The translations under genes and the position numbers were made by a program. Positions 16,362 to 23,747 of a stretch of 64,000 nucleotides of DNA are shown in pieces (position 1 is the first letter of the stretch; each line of letters begins with the position of its first letter). Source of the stretch: Pseudoflavonifractor sp. MSJ-30 (GTDB lineage: Bacteria > Bacillota > Clostridia > Oscillospirales > Oscillospiraceae); assembly GCF_018918045.1 (NCBI RefSeq), contig NZ_JAHLPU010000048.1, positions 40,366 to 104,365 on the forward strand, in the 5' to 3' direction. The notes under the pieces are model-generated. The model was not told where the DNA came from, did not search any database, and saw nothing but the letters and a program-made list of their open reading frames with translations.

Positions 16362-16390
16362 TGTGTTATTTTGTCAATGCAAATAACACA
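16362..16390. promoter_or_regulatory. Perfect 10-base dyad before the secreted-peptide gene
   Basis: TGTGTTATTT, 9-base spacer, AAATAACACA, ending three bases before the AGGGGGG ribosome site of the peptide gene. It may be an operator for the neighbouring XRE/TPR regulator or an RNA hairpin in the leader. Confidence 0.5.
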
Positions 16391-16405
16391 CAGGGGGGCA
16401 ACATT

Positions 16406-16555
16406 GTGAAGAAAAAATTGGCACTGTTTATGGCTCTCTTGGCCATTTGCCTATCCATGGCAAACGTGTCTGCACGGGCGGACCATACGTACAGACATAA
16501 TGCAGCACCCTATTCAGAGTCTAGTCCGCCTCGTGAGATACCAATTGAAGACTAG
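16406..16555 (+). CDS. Short secreted peptide, candidate PapR-like signal
   Basis: Gene of 49 residues with GTG start and an AGGGGGG site. The N-terminus is a classical signal peptide (basic VKKK, hydrophobic LALFMALLAICLSMANVS, then ARA) and the mature part is about 25 polar residues ending PPREIPIED. Its layout and length match PapR of the PlcR quorum system (48 residues, signal peptide, short active C-terminus). Its 3' end overlaps the 3' end of the convergent XRE/TPR regulator by 35 bases. I infer it is the cognate pro-signal, secreted and processed, then re-imported to bind the regulator. No homologue search was possible. Confidence 0.7.
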   Translation: MKKKLALFMALLAICLSMANVSARADHTYRHNAAPYSESSPPREIPIED

Positions 16556-17489
16556 GCGTGATCCCCAAATGTCGTTTCATGTCGTCAGAAATTGCTTGTT
16601 CTGCCACTTTATCTTCTGTTATGACAGCGAAGGCATAAGCATGTAGGAAAAATTCCCTGCCACGGTCCGGTTTTCTCAGGAAGCAATTCGCTTCTGCCAA
16701 TTCGTCCAGAAATTCTACCAACGGAAAGTAATAGGAGTTTTCCAGGCAAAGGCGCCGGCCTTCCTCCGCAAGGCATATGGCCTGCGCATATTGCTCTTCG
16801 AGCATCAAAGATCGTACATAATTCGATATGATTGGGCAGAGGTAGGACTTTGCTATTGGAATTTCCTGGAAATTTTTCTTTACATACGTATACAATTGCT
16901 GAAAAAAAGATGCTGCTTCGCTCTTATTCGGCTCCAAAAGATAGGTTATTCCAAGCTGGTTCAATATTCTTATCTCAAATGTAGAATACCTCCCCTTTGC
17001 AATGTTATGCACATCGAATTTGGGACAAGTCATACGAATAACACTGAATAGCTTCTCCCGTTTTTCCAAGGGTGTATAGGGCCTGCCCTCCTTCCCAAGA
17101 GTCAGTTGCGCGCAGACAATCCGCTGCTGGGTAAACACGTCAAAATGTATTGTATCTGCCTTTAGCTCCTCTACGATTTGCGAAACCTCTTTTCGGATTC
17201 TGTTTTCGTCAGTGCTGTTCTTTTCATACTGCGCAACCAGCGCATCCATCCTTTTCAGCAGGAATTCCGTGTGCTGTTCCGCGTTAAAGGCCCACAGGAA
17301 GTAACGGTTTTCCGGCAGGTCCAGCCTGCCAAGAATCGCCCGCAGCAGCGGAAGCTTTGGGCTTTGTATACCGCTCTCAATTCTGGAGATGGAGACAACG
17401 CTGCAAATGCCATCCGCCAAATCTGCCTGGGTCAGCCCCAATGCCTCCCGTTTTTGCCGGATAACATCTCCAATATATGCTTCACTCAT
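16521..17489 (-). CDS. XRE-HTH/TPR regulator of RRNPP type
   Basis: Regulator of 322 residues. Residues about 5-60 are an XRE helix-turn-helix (IGDVIRQKREALGLTQADLA, then SVVSISRIESGIQSPKLPLL). The rest is helical with TPR-like pairs, for example LNQLGITYLLEPNKSEAASF and YAQAICLAEEGRRLCLENSY. This is the layout of Rgg, PlcR, NprR and PrgX, which bind short imported peptides in the TPR domain. It is divergent from the radical SAM gene and convergent, with overlap, with the secreted-peptide gene, so it likely controls both. Its own sigma-A promoter is clear. The AT-rich composition differs from its upstream neighbours. Confidence 0.85.
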   Translation of the reverse strand: MSEAYIGDVIRQKREALGLTQADLADGICSVVSISRIESGIQSPKLPLLRAILGRLDLPENRYFLWAFNAEQHTEFLLKRMDALVAQYEKNSTDENRIRKEVSQIVEELKADTIHFDVFTQQRIVCAQLTLGKEGRPYTPLEKREKLFSVIRMTCPKFDVHNIAKGRYSTFEIRILNQLGITYLLEPNKSEAASFFQQLYTYVKKNFQEIPIAKSYLCPIISNYVRSLMLEEQYAQAICLAEEGRRLCLENSYYFPLVEFLDELAEANCFLRKPDRGREFFLHAYAFAVITEDKVAEQAISDDMKRHLGITPSLQLVSHEAD

Positions 17490-17522
17490 GTTCCTTCCTC
17501 ACGCTTTTATAGATTCCTTATG

Positions 17523-17551
17523 ATAATACTACAGCTTTCAAACATTTTCAA
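17523..17551 (-). promoter_or_regulatory. Promoter of the XRE/TPR regulator
   Basis: Minus strand TTGAAA, 17-base spacer, TATTAT, 34 bases before the regulator start. The same 89-base gap must hold the promoter of the radical SAM gene; TATGATAAT at 17519-17527 is a possible -10 on the plus strand, with no good -35, as expected for an activated promoter. Confidence 0.65.
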
Positions 17552-17578
17552 TACTTTTATTGCAAAAGGAGAATCGAA

Positions 17579-18823
17579 ATGAATCGAAACAAAGAGAAGC
17601 GTCTTCAAATATCCGCAAGATATGCACTTCAATTCTATGGAGAATCACTTTACCTGTTCGATACCTATCACGGATTTGAAGAATATCAACTTAACAGTGT
17701 CGAAGCAGATATTCTTCTCCTGATAAATAAATTGCATAACTTACATAACGTATTTTCACAACTTAGTAAGGACTACAACCTTTCTGCTGATTCAACAGAA
17801 GTACACGAATTATTTGATGCTTTCATTTCGAGAATGGAAAGACGCGAGATTCTTGAAACAGGAAATCTGGAGCATCTGGTTGTCGGAGTCCCTAACACTT
17901 GTTATCCTATAATATTTGCAATTGAATTAACCGACAGATGTAATTTTGAATGTAGCCATTGCTATAAGGATGCAATGAAACGAAATTCCTGCTACATCCC
18001 CACTCAATTTGTAGAGACACTTTTTGAAGATATCTCCGGGAAAACATGGCATGTTGAATTCACCGGTGGAGAAGCAACGCTGCATCCAGATTTTGAACAC
18101 ATAATTGAGAAGGCAAATTTTCCTTCTATGGCGTTGTTGACAAATGGGTCTAGATTATCAGAAATTTCTCTAGATATTCTAAAGAAGTTTAATAACATCC
18201 AGATATCTTGCTACGGGGCGTCAGCCAACGAATATCAGGAATACACAAAATCTGGAGCATTTAACAGTTTTTGTGCCGGAATCAAACGATTAACAGCAGA
18301 AAATGTCGATACAACCATCGCATTGATCCTCCGAAAGACAAACTTCCAAAGACTTGAAGAATATGCAAGTATGTTTTCAGATTTGGGCGTGAAGGATATT
18401 CGATTTGGACTTACCCGAAAACTTGGACGAAACTCTGACGGGGTCACTGAATGGGATATGTCGTATGATGAATGTTTACTATTTGATGATGTACTTAGTG
18501 AAGTAAAACAAAAATTTCCATCCCTGCAATTTCTTCCGTTTAATTGGAAGCATGACTATGAATCGTCTTTTGTTACGAAGGAGCATTATCAAATCGGTTG
18601 CTCCGCTGGAAGAAAGTCAATTGTTATTTCGGAACATGAGATGGTTCGCCCCTGTACAATGATGCCAGCCGATTATTTTGGAAAGTATTCCTAGGATGAA
18701 TATAAAAAAATAATTGATTCAGGAAATCAGTTCGATTTTTCAGGGTGCGTTGAGAATTGCTTGCAGGCTTATAAAAAGCAAGGAAAACGCCTTGATTCTA
18801 TTTGTGAACATGCCTTTATCTAA
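17579..18823 (+). CDS. Radical SAM/SPASM peptide maturase with RRE domain, in-frame amber at 18692
   Basis: Radical SAM enzyme likely to modify the adjacent precursor peptide. Residues about 10-97 form a PqqD-like RiPP recognition element (LNSVEADILLLINKLHNLHN, then VHELFDAFISRMERREIL). The 4Fe-4S motif is C121-NFE-C125-SH-C128 (LTDRCNFECSHCYKD), and FTGGEATLHPDF is the GGE motif. The C-terminus has SPASM-type cysteines at 341 and 359. A TAG stops the frame at codon 372, but the frame then continues open for 42 codons to TAA, adding C390, C394 and C409 (GCVENC...SICEHAF). So either a recent nonsense change has cut the SPASM domain or the codon is read through. The gene is clearly AT-rich. AAGGAG precedes the ATG. 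Confidence 0.85.
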
Positions 18824-18848
18824 AAACCTCACGCAAATTTTTATCGAT

Positions 18849-18870
18849 TTCAATGGAATTCTCCATTGAA
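18849..18870 (+). other. Hairpin before the precursor peptide gene
   Basis: TTCAATGGA / TCCATTGAA stem with a 4-base loop in the 76-base gap between the maturase and the precursor. No T tract follows; it may stabilise or trim the mRNA so that the precursor is made in excess of the enzyme. Confidence 0.4.
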
Positions 18871-18899
18871 TATATTCCATATTAAAAGGAGGTGGCAAT

Positions 18900-19028
18900 A
18901 TGAAAAATCAGGAAGCATTTCTGGCGGCACTGAAGAATCCCGGCCCAATTTTCACTCCGCAGTGCAATCACCAGACCGGATGCGGGACTACTACCACTGC
19001 TCCGAACCATAACAAGGATCACATCTAG
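18900..19028 (+). CDS. RiPP precursor peptide (42 residues)
   Basis: Short gene with a strong AAAAGGAGGTGG site six bases before ATG. The product starts with a leader-like helix MKNQEAFLAALKNPGPIF and ends in a core-like part with two cysteines six apart and a threonine run (QCNHQTGCGTTTTAPNHNK). It is directly behind a radical SAM enzyme with a peptide-recognition domain and before two ABC exporters, which is the arrangement of sactipeptide or ranthipeptide clusters. Thioether links from the two cysteines to the threonine run or nearby residues are the obvious guess. There is no GG cleavage site and no peptidase domain in the exporters. I do not recognise a known family. Confidence 0.75.
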   Translation: MKNQEAFLAALKNPGPIFTPQCNHQTGCGTTTTAPNHNKDHI

Positions 19029-19058
19029 TTGACACCCGTCCGGCATATGTGTTATAAC
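19029..19058 (+). promoter_or_regulatory. Candidate promoter of the ABC exporter genes
   Basis: TTGACA begins right after the precursor stop; an 18-base spacer and TATAAC follow. The spacer and -10 lie inside the dyad at 19038-19073. Confidence 0.5.
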
Positions 19059-19073
19059 ATGCATATGCCGGAC
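19038..19073 (+). terminator. 12-base dyad between precursor and exporter genes
   Basis: GTCCGGCATATG / CATATGCCGGAC with a 12-base, itself palindromic, centre (TGTTATAACA). It could be a leaky terminator behind the precursor, though only ACTTTATG follows, or an operator over the promoter at 19029-19058. Confidence 0.5.
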
Positions 19074-19110
19074 ACTTTATGTACAAATTCCAAGAAAAGG
19101 ATGCGAAAGA

Positions 19111-20628
19111 ATGGATATATCTATTGGCGCTGCATTCCAAAAATCTCTGGTCATGGGCTGCGCCTATCGGTTGTTTCGTGCCGGAAGCTCGCTTTGCTGC
19201 GCCTGGCTGATCTCTCAGCTGTTTCAGCGCGCCGTGGCGGGGAACTTCGGGGCGGTGGCCAATCTGGCAGGGCTGCTCTGCGCCGCGGTGGCCATCGGGA
19301 GCTTCGGATGCCTCGGATTGACGAAGAAGAATGAACGCGTCTGCGCGGCAGAGCGCCAGGATTTTCGGGCGCTTCAGCAGCAGCGGATCCTGAACTTCCG
19401 CCTGCCGGCGGCTTCCCCCGGAGAAATGGAGACGCGGCTGAATGAGGATGGCGGCGTTATCGCGGACCACTACCAAAAAATACTGCCGGACGCCGTGGAG
19501 GGCGTCACCATGATCGTGGGAAGCGTTCTCCTGATGTGCCGGACCAATCCCTGGATATCCGTGATCCTGCTGGGGTGCAGCCTGCTGCAAATGGTCCCCA
19601 CCATCGTATATCAGAAATGGGCAAAGCGGATCTATGAATCTATTGCGGACCACGAAGAAGAGGAATGGGATTGGCTGGCCCAGGGCGTGGAGGGACTGCG
19701 CACGCTAAAGCTCTACAGCCGGGAGCAATGGTACATTGGCCGCTACCGGGAAATCGGCCGGATGTGCGTCACAGCAGGTGGACAGGCGGAATTTACCGGC
19801 GGCATCGAGAACATCATTTTTGAGGGCATCCACGCTTTCCTCAGCTACGGAGCCTATTTTCTGCTTGGCGTTTTCCTGTTTCGCGGAGCGTTGACGGCGG
19901 GACAGGCTCCCGGCATGATCGTGCTGAGCGGCTATCTGTTTTCCAATGTAAACGCCTTATTCAACCTGAGCATTCAATCGGCGGTATTCCGGACGGCAAA
20001 GGAGCGCCTGACCTGCCGCGCGGCCCCGGCGGCAGGCGAAGCAAAGGGGGCGCTCCTGGAGGTTTGCGATGTCAGCAAAGCGTTCAAAAAGAAAACCGTG
20101 CTTTCGCGTCTCAGCTTTGCCATAGAGTCCGGTCAGCGTATCCGGGTGCAGGGGCCCAACGGATCCGGGAAATCCACCCTTCTGCGGCTCATTACAGGCG
20201 TTTTGTCCCCGGACAGCGGAGAGATCCGCAGACAGGCAGAGATCGCCTGGTCCATGCAGGAGGAGCCGGAACTGCTGCTGACGGGGGACGCGCTGCTGGC
20301 GGCGGTCCGGTCCACCGGATGCCTGGACGAAAATACGTTCCGGCGGCATTGCCGCGGCTTCCGCATTCCGGAGGCGCTGTTTGCCCAGCCCGTGGGCAGC
20401 TGGTCCATGGGCGAACGCAAAAAGCTGTTTCTGGCGCTGGCCCTGGCAAAAAAGGCGGAGCTTCTGATCCTGGACGAGCCAACCAACCACATAGATACGG
20501 ACGCCCGCGGCTATCTGAAGGACCAGCTGGCGCAATATCCCGGGGCTATGCTGGTCTGCACCCATGATCCATATCTGGATATCCCCTGGGACCGCGTGGT
20601 GTATCTGAAGGGAGGCGAGCGGATATGA
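19111..20628 (+). CDS. ABC exporter half 1 (membrane plus ATPase domain)
   Basis: Single chain of 505 residues with an N-terminal exporter membrane domain (residues about 1-300) and a C-terminal nucleotide-binding domain. Walker A is GPNGSGKST, the signature is WSMGERKK (SxGE instead of LSGGQ), Walker B is LLILDEPTNHID and the H-loop is CTHD. No C39 peptidase domain is present, so it exports rather than cleaves. It follows the precursor gene and overlaps the second exporter by four bases; the two presumably form a heterodimer that exports the modified peptide or gives self-immunity. GC content is high, unlike the maturase, so the exporter part may have a different origin. Confidence 0.88.
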   Translation: MDISIGAAFQKSLVMGCAYRLFRAGSSLCCAWLISQLFQRAVAGNFGAVANLAGLLCAAVAIGSFGCLGLTKKNERVCAAERQDFRALQQQRILNFRLPAASPGEMETRLNEDGGVIADHYQKILPDAVEGVTMIVGSVLLMCRTNPWISVILLGCSLLQMVPTIVYQKWAKRIYESIADHEEEEWDWLAQGVEGLRTLKLYSREQWYIGRYREIGRMCVTAGGQAEFTGGIENIIFEGIHAFLSYGAYFLLGVFLFRGALTAGQAPGMIVLSGYLFSNVNALFNLSIQSAVFRTAKERLTCRAAPAAGEAKGALLEVCDVSKAFKKKTVLSRLSFAIESGQRIRVQGPNGSGKSTLLRLITGVLSPDSGEIRRQAEIAWSMQEEPELLLTGDALLAAVRSTGCLDENTFRRHCRGFRIPEALFAQPVGSWSMGERKKLFLALALAKKAELLILDEPTNHIDTDARGYLKDQLAQYPGAMLVCTHDPYLDIPWDRVVYLKGGERI

Positions 20629-22214
20629 CCGATTTTTCCGCAAAGCAGGCCCGCAGGGAATGCCGGAGCTATATCTGGCCCTGCGCTTTTTTGTATCTTC
20701 TCCAGGATCTGAGCGGGTTCGTGGTGCCGACGGTGGCCTCCGTGCTGATCGGCAGCATGGCGGACAGCCTGCTGGCACTGGATATGGCGGCCGTAAAGGG
20801 GCAGCTCCTGCCCTTTCTCGCCGCGCTGCTGATGCAGACCGTGGTGATGCAGCTGCTGGAAATGGCGGGAAATATCACCATCGTCAAAAGATGCTACGCC
20901 TATACTGCGCATCTGATCGCGCGCTTTCTGCGCCGGCCCCTGGCGCAGACGGAGCAGATCCGCCCGGGGGCCTTTGTAGAGCGGGTCACGACGGATATAC
21001 CAGGTTTCTTTTACAACCAGATCTGGAAATATACCGCCCCGGTCTGCTTTTCTCTCTATGGCCTGCTGATGGTCGTTTTACTGCTGCGGGCGAAAATCGA
21101 GCCGGTATTTGTGCTTGCGGTGCTGGCCCTTTCGGCGGTACCGGTCATCCGCGCGAAGATCATCGCGCCCAAGCGCGCCAAGGTGGATACGCTTGTCCGG
21201 GAGTTTGAGGAGAAACGGAAGCGGGAGGAATACGCGCTGTTTCAGTCCCGTGAATTTGTCCATGGCTTCCATCTGGAGGGCTTCTTCCTGGAGGGGCTTC
21301 AGCAGCGGTTCCAGGCGTTTCTCGCGGGGGCGCACAGCGCCCGGCGCAGACTGAACGCCGAGGACGCGGTGCTGGAACAGCTCTGTCAGTATGGCGTCCC
21401 GCTGGGGGTATTGACGATCGGGGCGCTACTGCTTGCCCGGGGCCGGTTAAGCGCCGGAGAACTGGTGGCGGGATATCTGCTGCTGCCGACCATAACCCGT
21501 TTCTACAAAACGGCAGCGCGTCAGATTCTGGAGCGCCGGGCCGAGCCGGAAAAGCTGGAACGACTCCGGATTTTTTATGGGGATGAACAGGAACGGCTTT
21601 CGCCGGAGAACATCCCGGAAAGCGAGGACGCATCCGCGGCAGAGCTGCGCATGGAGGATATCCGCTTCGGCTATCCCGGCCAGACGAAGCCGGTTCTGGA
21701 GCATTACAGCCGTACATTCTCCGCGGACGCCCGGGAAATTCTCTCAGGGGCCAACGGAAGCGGAAAAACGACCATACTGTCGCTGCTGTGCGGGTTATAT
21801 GAACCCCAGGCGGGCAAAATCACAGATGCAAACGGCAGGACGCTTCCCCCGGAGGTCCGTGGAGGGCTTATCACCATGCAGGAACAGAACGGAAAGCTTT
21901 TCTCCGGAACGGTTGCGGAGAACCTGTTCCTTTCCCCGGAGCAAATGGAGGAAGGGGCGGCAGTCTTGCGGGGAATGGGGTTTGAAAAGCCCCTGGATCA
22001 GGCGGTGCTGTCCAATGGAAGCAACCTGTCCCCCGGCGAACGGGAAAAAATCATTCTGACCCGCGCGCTGCTGCGGAATACGGCGTTTCTGGCCCTGGAT
22101 GAACCCTTAAACCATCTGGATGCCAAGGGCCGGGAATTTCTGAAGCAGTATCTCGATCAACGCAAAGCTGGACTTATCCTTGTGAACCACCAAAAGGAAG
22201 AGAACCAAAGCTGA
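20625..22214 (+). CDS. ABC exporter half 2 (membrane plus ATPase domain)
   Basis: Protein of 529 residues with six-helix exporter domain (VPTVASVLIGSMADSLLALD, FFYNQIWKYTAPVCFSLYG) and C-terminal ATPase domain. Walker A is GANGSGKTT, signature LSPGEREK, Walker B FLALDEPLNHLD, and a histidine in LVNHQ. The signature again departs from LSGGQ in the same way as its partner, showing the two evolved together. The start overlaps the upstream stop (ATGA). A strong terminator follows, closing the RiPP cluster. Partner and cargo are inferred from position. Confidence 0.88.
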   Translation: MTDFSAKQARRECRSYIWPCAFLYLLQDLSGFVVPTVASVLIGSMADSLLALDMAAVKGQLLPFLAALLMQTVVMQLLEMAGNITIVKRCYAYTAHLIARFLRRPLAQTEQIRPGAFVERVTTDIPGFFYNQIWKYTAPVCFSLYGLLMVVLLLRAKIEPVFVLAVLALSAVPVIRAKIIAPKRAKVDTLVREFEEKRKREEYALFQSREFVHGFHLEGFFLEGLQQRFQAFLAGAHSARRRLNAEDAVLEQLCQYGVPLGVLTIGALLLARGRLSAGELVAGYLLLPTITRFYKTAARQILERRAEPEKLERLRIFYGDEQERLSPENIPESEDASAAELRMEDIRFGYPGQTKPVLEHYSRTFSADAREILSGANGSGKTTILSLLCGLYEPQAGKITDANGRTLPPEVRGGLITMQEQNGKLFSGTVAENLFLSPEQMEEGAAVLRGMGFEKPLDQAVLSNGSNLSPGEREKIILTRALLRNTAFLALDEPLNHLDAKGREFLKQYLDQRKAGLILVNHQKEENQS

Positions 22215-22215
22215 A

Positions 22216-22266
22216 AAAGGGGCTGTCTCACATGATTTCTCATCATGCTGCGACAGCCCTTTCCTA
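22216..22266 (+). terminator. Terminator closing the RiPP cluster
   Basis: AAAGGGGCTGTC / GACAGCCCTTTC stem with an inner CATGAT..ATCATG hairpin, right after the exporter stop. It can also serve the convergent lipoprotein gene. Confidence 0.75.
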
Positions 22267-22280
22267 TTCACACAAACGCG

Positions 22281-22523
22281 CTACGGCGTCGTCTCCATGG
22301 CCTCCCCTCTCTGGGCAGAGCGAAGCTCCGCGGGAACATAGTCGATTTTCAGCTTGTCCTCGTCCGGAAGCGTGTTGTACCATTCCAGCCATTCCAGTGT
22401 CTCCCTGGAAAGCGCGGCGGCACTGTAGGTCCGTCCCTCATATTGGACGGTCTTTCCGCAGCCGGTCAGAAGCAGTCCGCACAGGCAGCAGGCAAGGAAT
22501 ACCTTTGCTCTCAAAGAGTTCAC
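22281..22523 (-). CDS. Small lipoprotein (80 residues)
   Basis: Has a lipoprotein signal peptide with lipobox LLTGC (MNSLRAKVFLACCLCGLLLTGC), so the mature protein of about 59 residues is anchored to the outer face of the membrane by its cysteine. The mature part (GKTVQYEGRTYSAAALSRET, LEWLEWYNTLPDED) is acidic with no recognisable domain. It is 7 bases behind the rhomboid-like gene and probably co-transcribed with it. No function known. Confidence 0.75.
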   Translation of the reverse strand: MNSLRAKVFLACCLCGLLLTGCGKTVQYEGRTYSAAALSRETLEWLEWYNTLPDEDKLKIDYVPAELRSAQRGEAMETTP

Positions 22524-22530
22524 GCCCCTT

Positions 22531-23406
22531 TTACTGAATATGGGTATGGTTGTTGATATGGTCGCTGCAATAGCAATAGTAGCCGCTGCACTTGGAGCAG
22601 TACCGGAATTCCAGCTCCGGGTTGGATACGTCTGTCCTGCCGCAGACGGTGCATTTGTGGGTGTAGGCAGGGGTTTCCGCCTTCTTGGGCTGCTCGGTCA
22701 CATGGAAATGAATGATCTTCGGCTGCTGCTTGGGGGCCTTGTGGAAAAGCCGGCGCAGCTTGTTCTGCCAGGAAAGGGGCACCACATTCAGTACATCCTT
22801 GCCGAAGAACAGGAAGTAGTTACCCAGAGCCACCAGCGGGAACAGATTCGCCGCGGTGAATGGCGTATGGAACAGGCCCGCGAAAATGACCACCAGATCA
22901 AACAGCGCAAAGGCCCAGGCCTTGATGGGGATAATGAAGAACAGCAGGAACTGCGCCTGAGGGTACAGCGTGGCGTAGCCCAGGAACAGGCTCATGTTCA
23001 GATAGTACACATCCGCCTGGCAGTTGAAGAGCATGCCGTATACATCCATCAGCACCACGCCGGTGAAATAGAAAATGTTGAATTTCAGCGTGCCCCACTG
23101 CCGCTCCATGGCGGTTCCAAGAGAATAGTAGCACAGCAGGGAAATGAGCATAAAAAAGATGTTGCTGTTCAGAAGGGTCAGCGGGTAGGTGACGAGCCGC
23201 CAGATCTGCCCGTGCAGGATGGCTGTACGGTTGAAGCAAAGCAGATTGTAAAGCAGGTAATTCCCCGCCAGGGCACTGATCAGGTAGACAACGGCATTGC
23301 CCAGGGAGACATAGAGCATCAGATTCGGGATGCCCTTATTCCGGTTGGCAAAGCAGTACCGTTCAAAATTACGGCGCAGGTTTTTCAATGGGGTCAACTC
23401 CTTCAA
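22531..23406 (-). CDS. Rhomboid-like membrane protein with C-terminal zinc ribbon
   Basis: Protein of 291 residues with about six membrane helices in the rhomboid/derlin arrangement: the family-like HGQIWRLVTYPLTLLNSN in the first loop, then TAMERQWGTLKFNIFYFTGV. Active rhomboids have a GxSG serine in helix 4; here the matching stretch reads SLFLGYATLYPQ, and no paired histidine is evident, so the protein is probably an inactive family member. After residue about 245 comes a cysteine-rich tail (KCTVCGRTD, then YCSKCSGYYCYCSDH) that looks like a double zinc ribbon and ends HINNHTH. The tail would be cytoplasmic. Function unknown. Confidence 0.75.
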   Translation of the reverse strand: MKELTPLKNLRRNFERYCFANRNKGIPNLMLYVSLGNAVVYLISALAGNYLLYNLLCFNRTAILHGQIWRLVTYPLTLLNSNIFFMLISLLCYYSLGTAMERQWGTLKFNIFYFTGVVLMDVYGMLFNCQADVYYLNMSLFLGYATLYPQAQFLLFFIIPIKAWAFALFDLVVIFAGLFHTPFTAANLFPLVALGNYFLFFGKDVLNVVPLSWQNKLRRLFHKAPKQQPKIIHFHVTEQPKKAETPAYTHKCTVCGRTDVSNPELEFRYCSKCSGYYCYCSDHINNHTHIQ

Positions 23407-23486
23407 TGTTTGCGTTTATTCTACCAGCATTGCCCCGTTTTGTCTATGAAAGAAATGTTAATTTTGCCGATTTGTTTCCAAAGGGC

Positions 23487-23515
23487 TTGACATTTTCAGG
23501 GGGATTCTGTAGAAT
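23487..23515 (+). promoter_or_regulatory. Promoter of metK
   Basis: TTGACA, 17-base spacer, TAGAAT, 20 bases before the SAM riboswitch. Confidence 0.8.
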
Positions 23516-23535
23516 ACAGAAAACTGCATATGTAG

Positions 23536-23623
23536 CCTTATCAAGAGTGGTGGAGGGAACGGCCCGATGAAACCCGGCAACCTGTTTATCAAGGTGCTAA
23601 ATCCGGCGGCAACGAAAGATGAG
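23536..23623 (+). promoter_or_regulatory. SAM-I (S-box) riboswitch
   Basis: The core CTTATCAAGAGTGGTGGAGG, then GGCCCGATGAAACCCGGCAA and GGTGCTAAATCC, matches the S-box consensus, with the closing helix between CTTATC and GATGAG. It precedes metK, whose product makes the ligand S-adenosylmethionine, so high SAM should stop transcription. Confidence 0.97.
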
Positions 23624-23640
23624 GATTCGATTCATTTCAA

Positions 23641-23672
23641 CGCGCATCGAATCTTCGGTGTGCGGTTTTTCT
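23641..23672 (+). terminator. Riboswitch-controlled terminator before metK
   Basis: CGCGCATC / GGTGTGCG stem followed by GTTTTTCTTTG. The upstream GATTCGAT (from 23624) can pair with ATCGAATC across the stem to form the antiterminator. Confidence 0.75.
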
Positions 23673-23747
23673 TTGTTCGGCCAGAAAACATTCTTTTCCG
23701 GCCTCATGTGTTCATATTCGTATAGCCAGACTAGAAAGGAACAAAAA

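Noticed and set aside
18692..18694. TAG read as pyrrolysine
   Set aside because: No pyl genes are visible, and radical SAM RiPP enzymes do not normally need it; a plain nonsense change is simpler.
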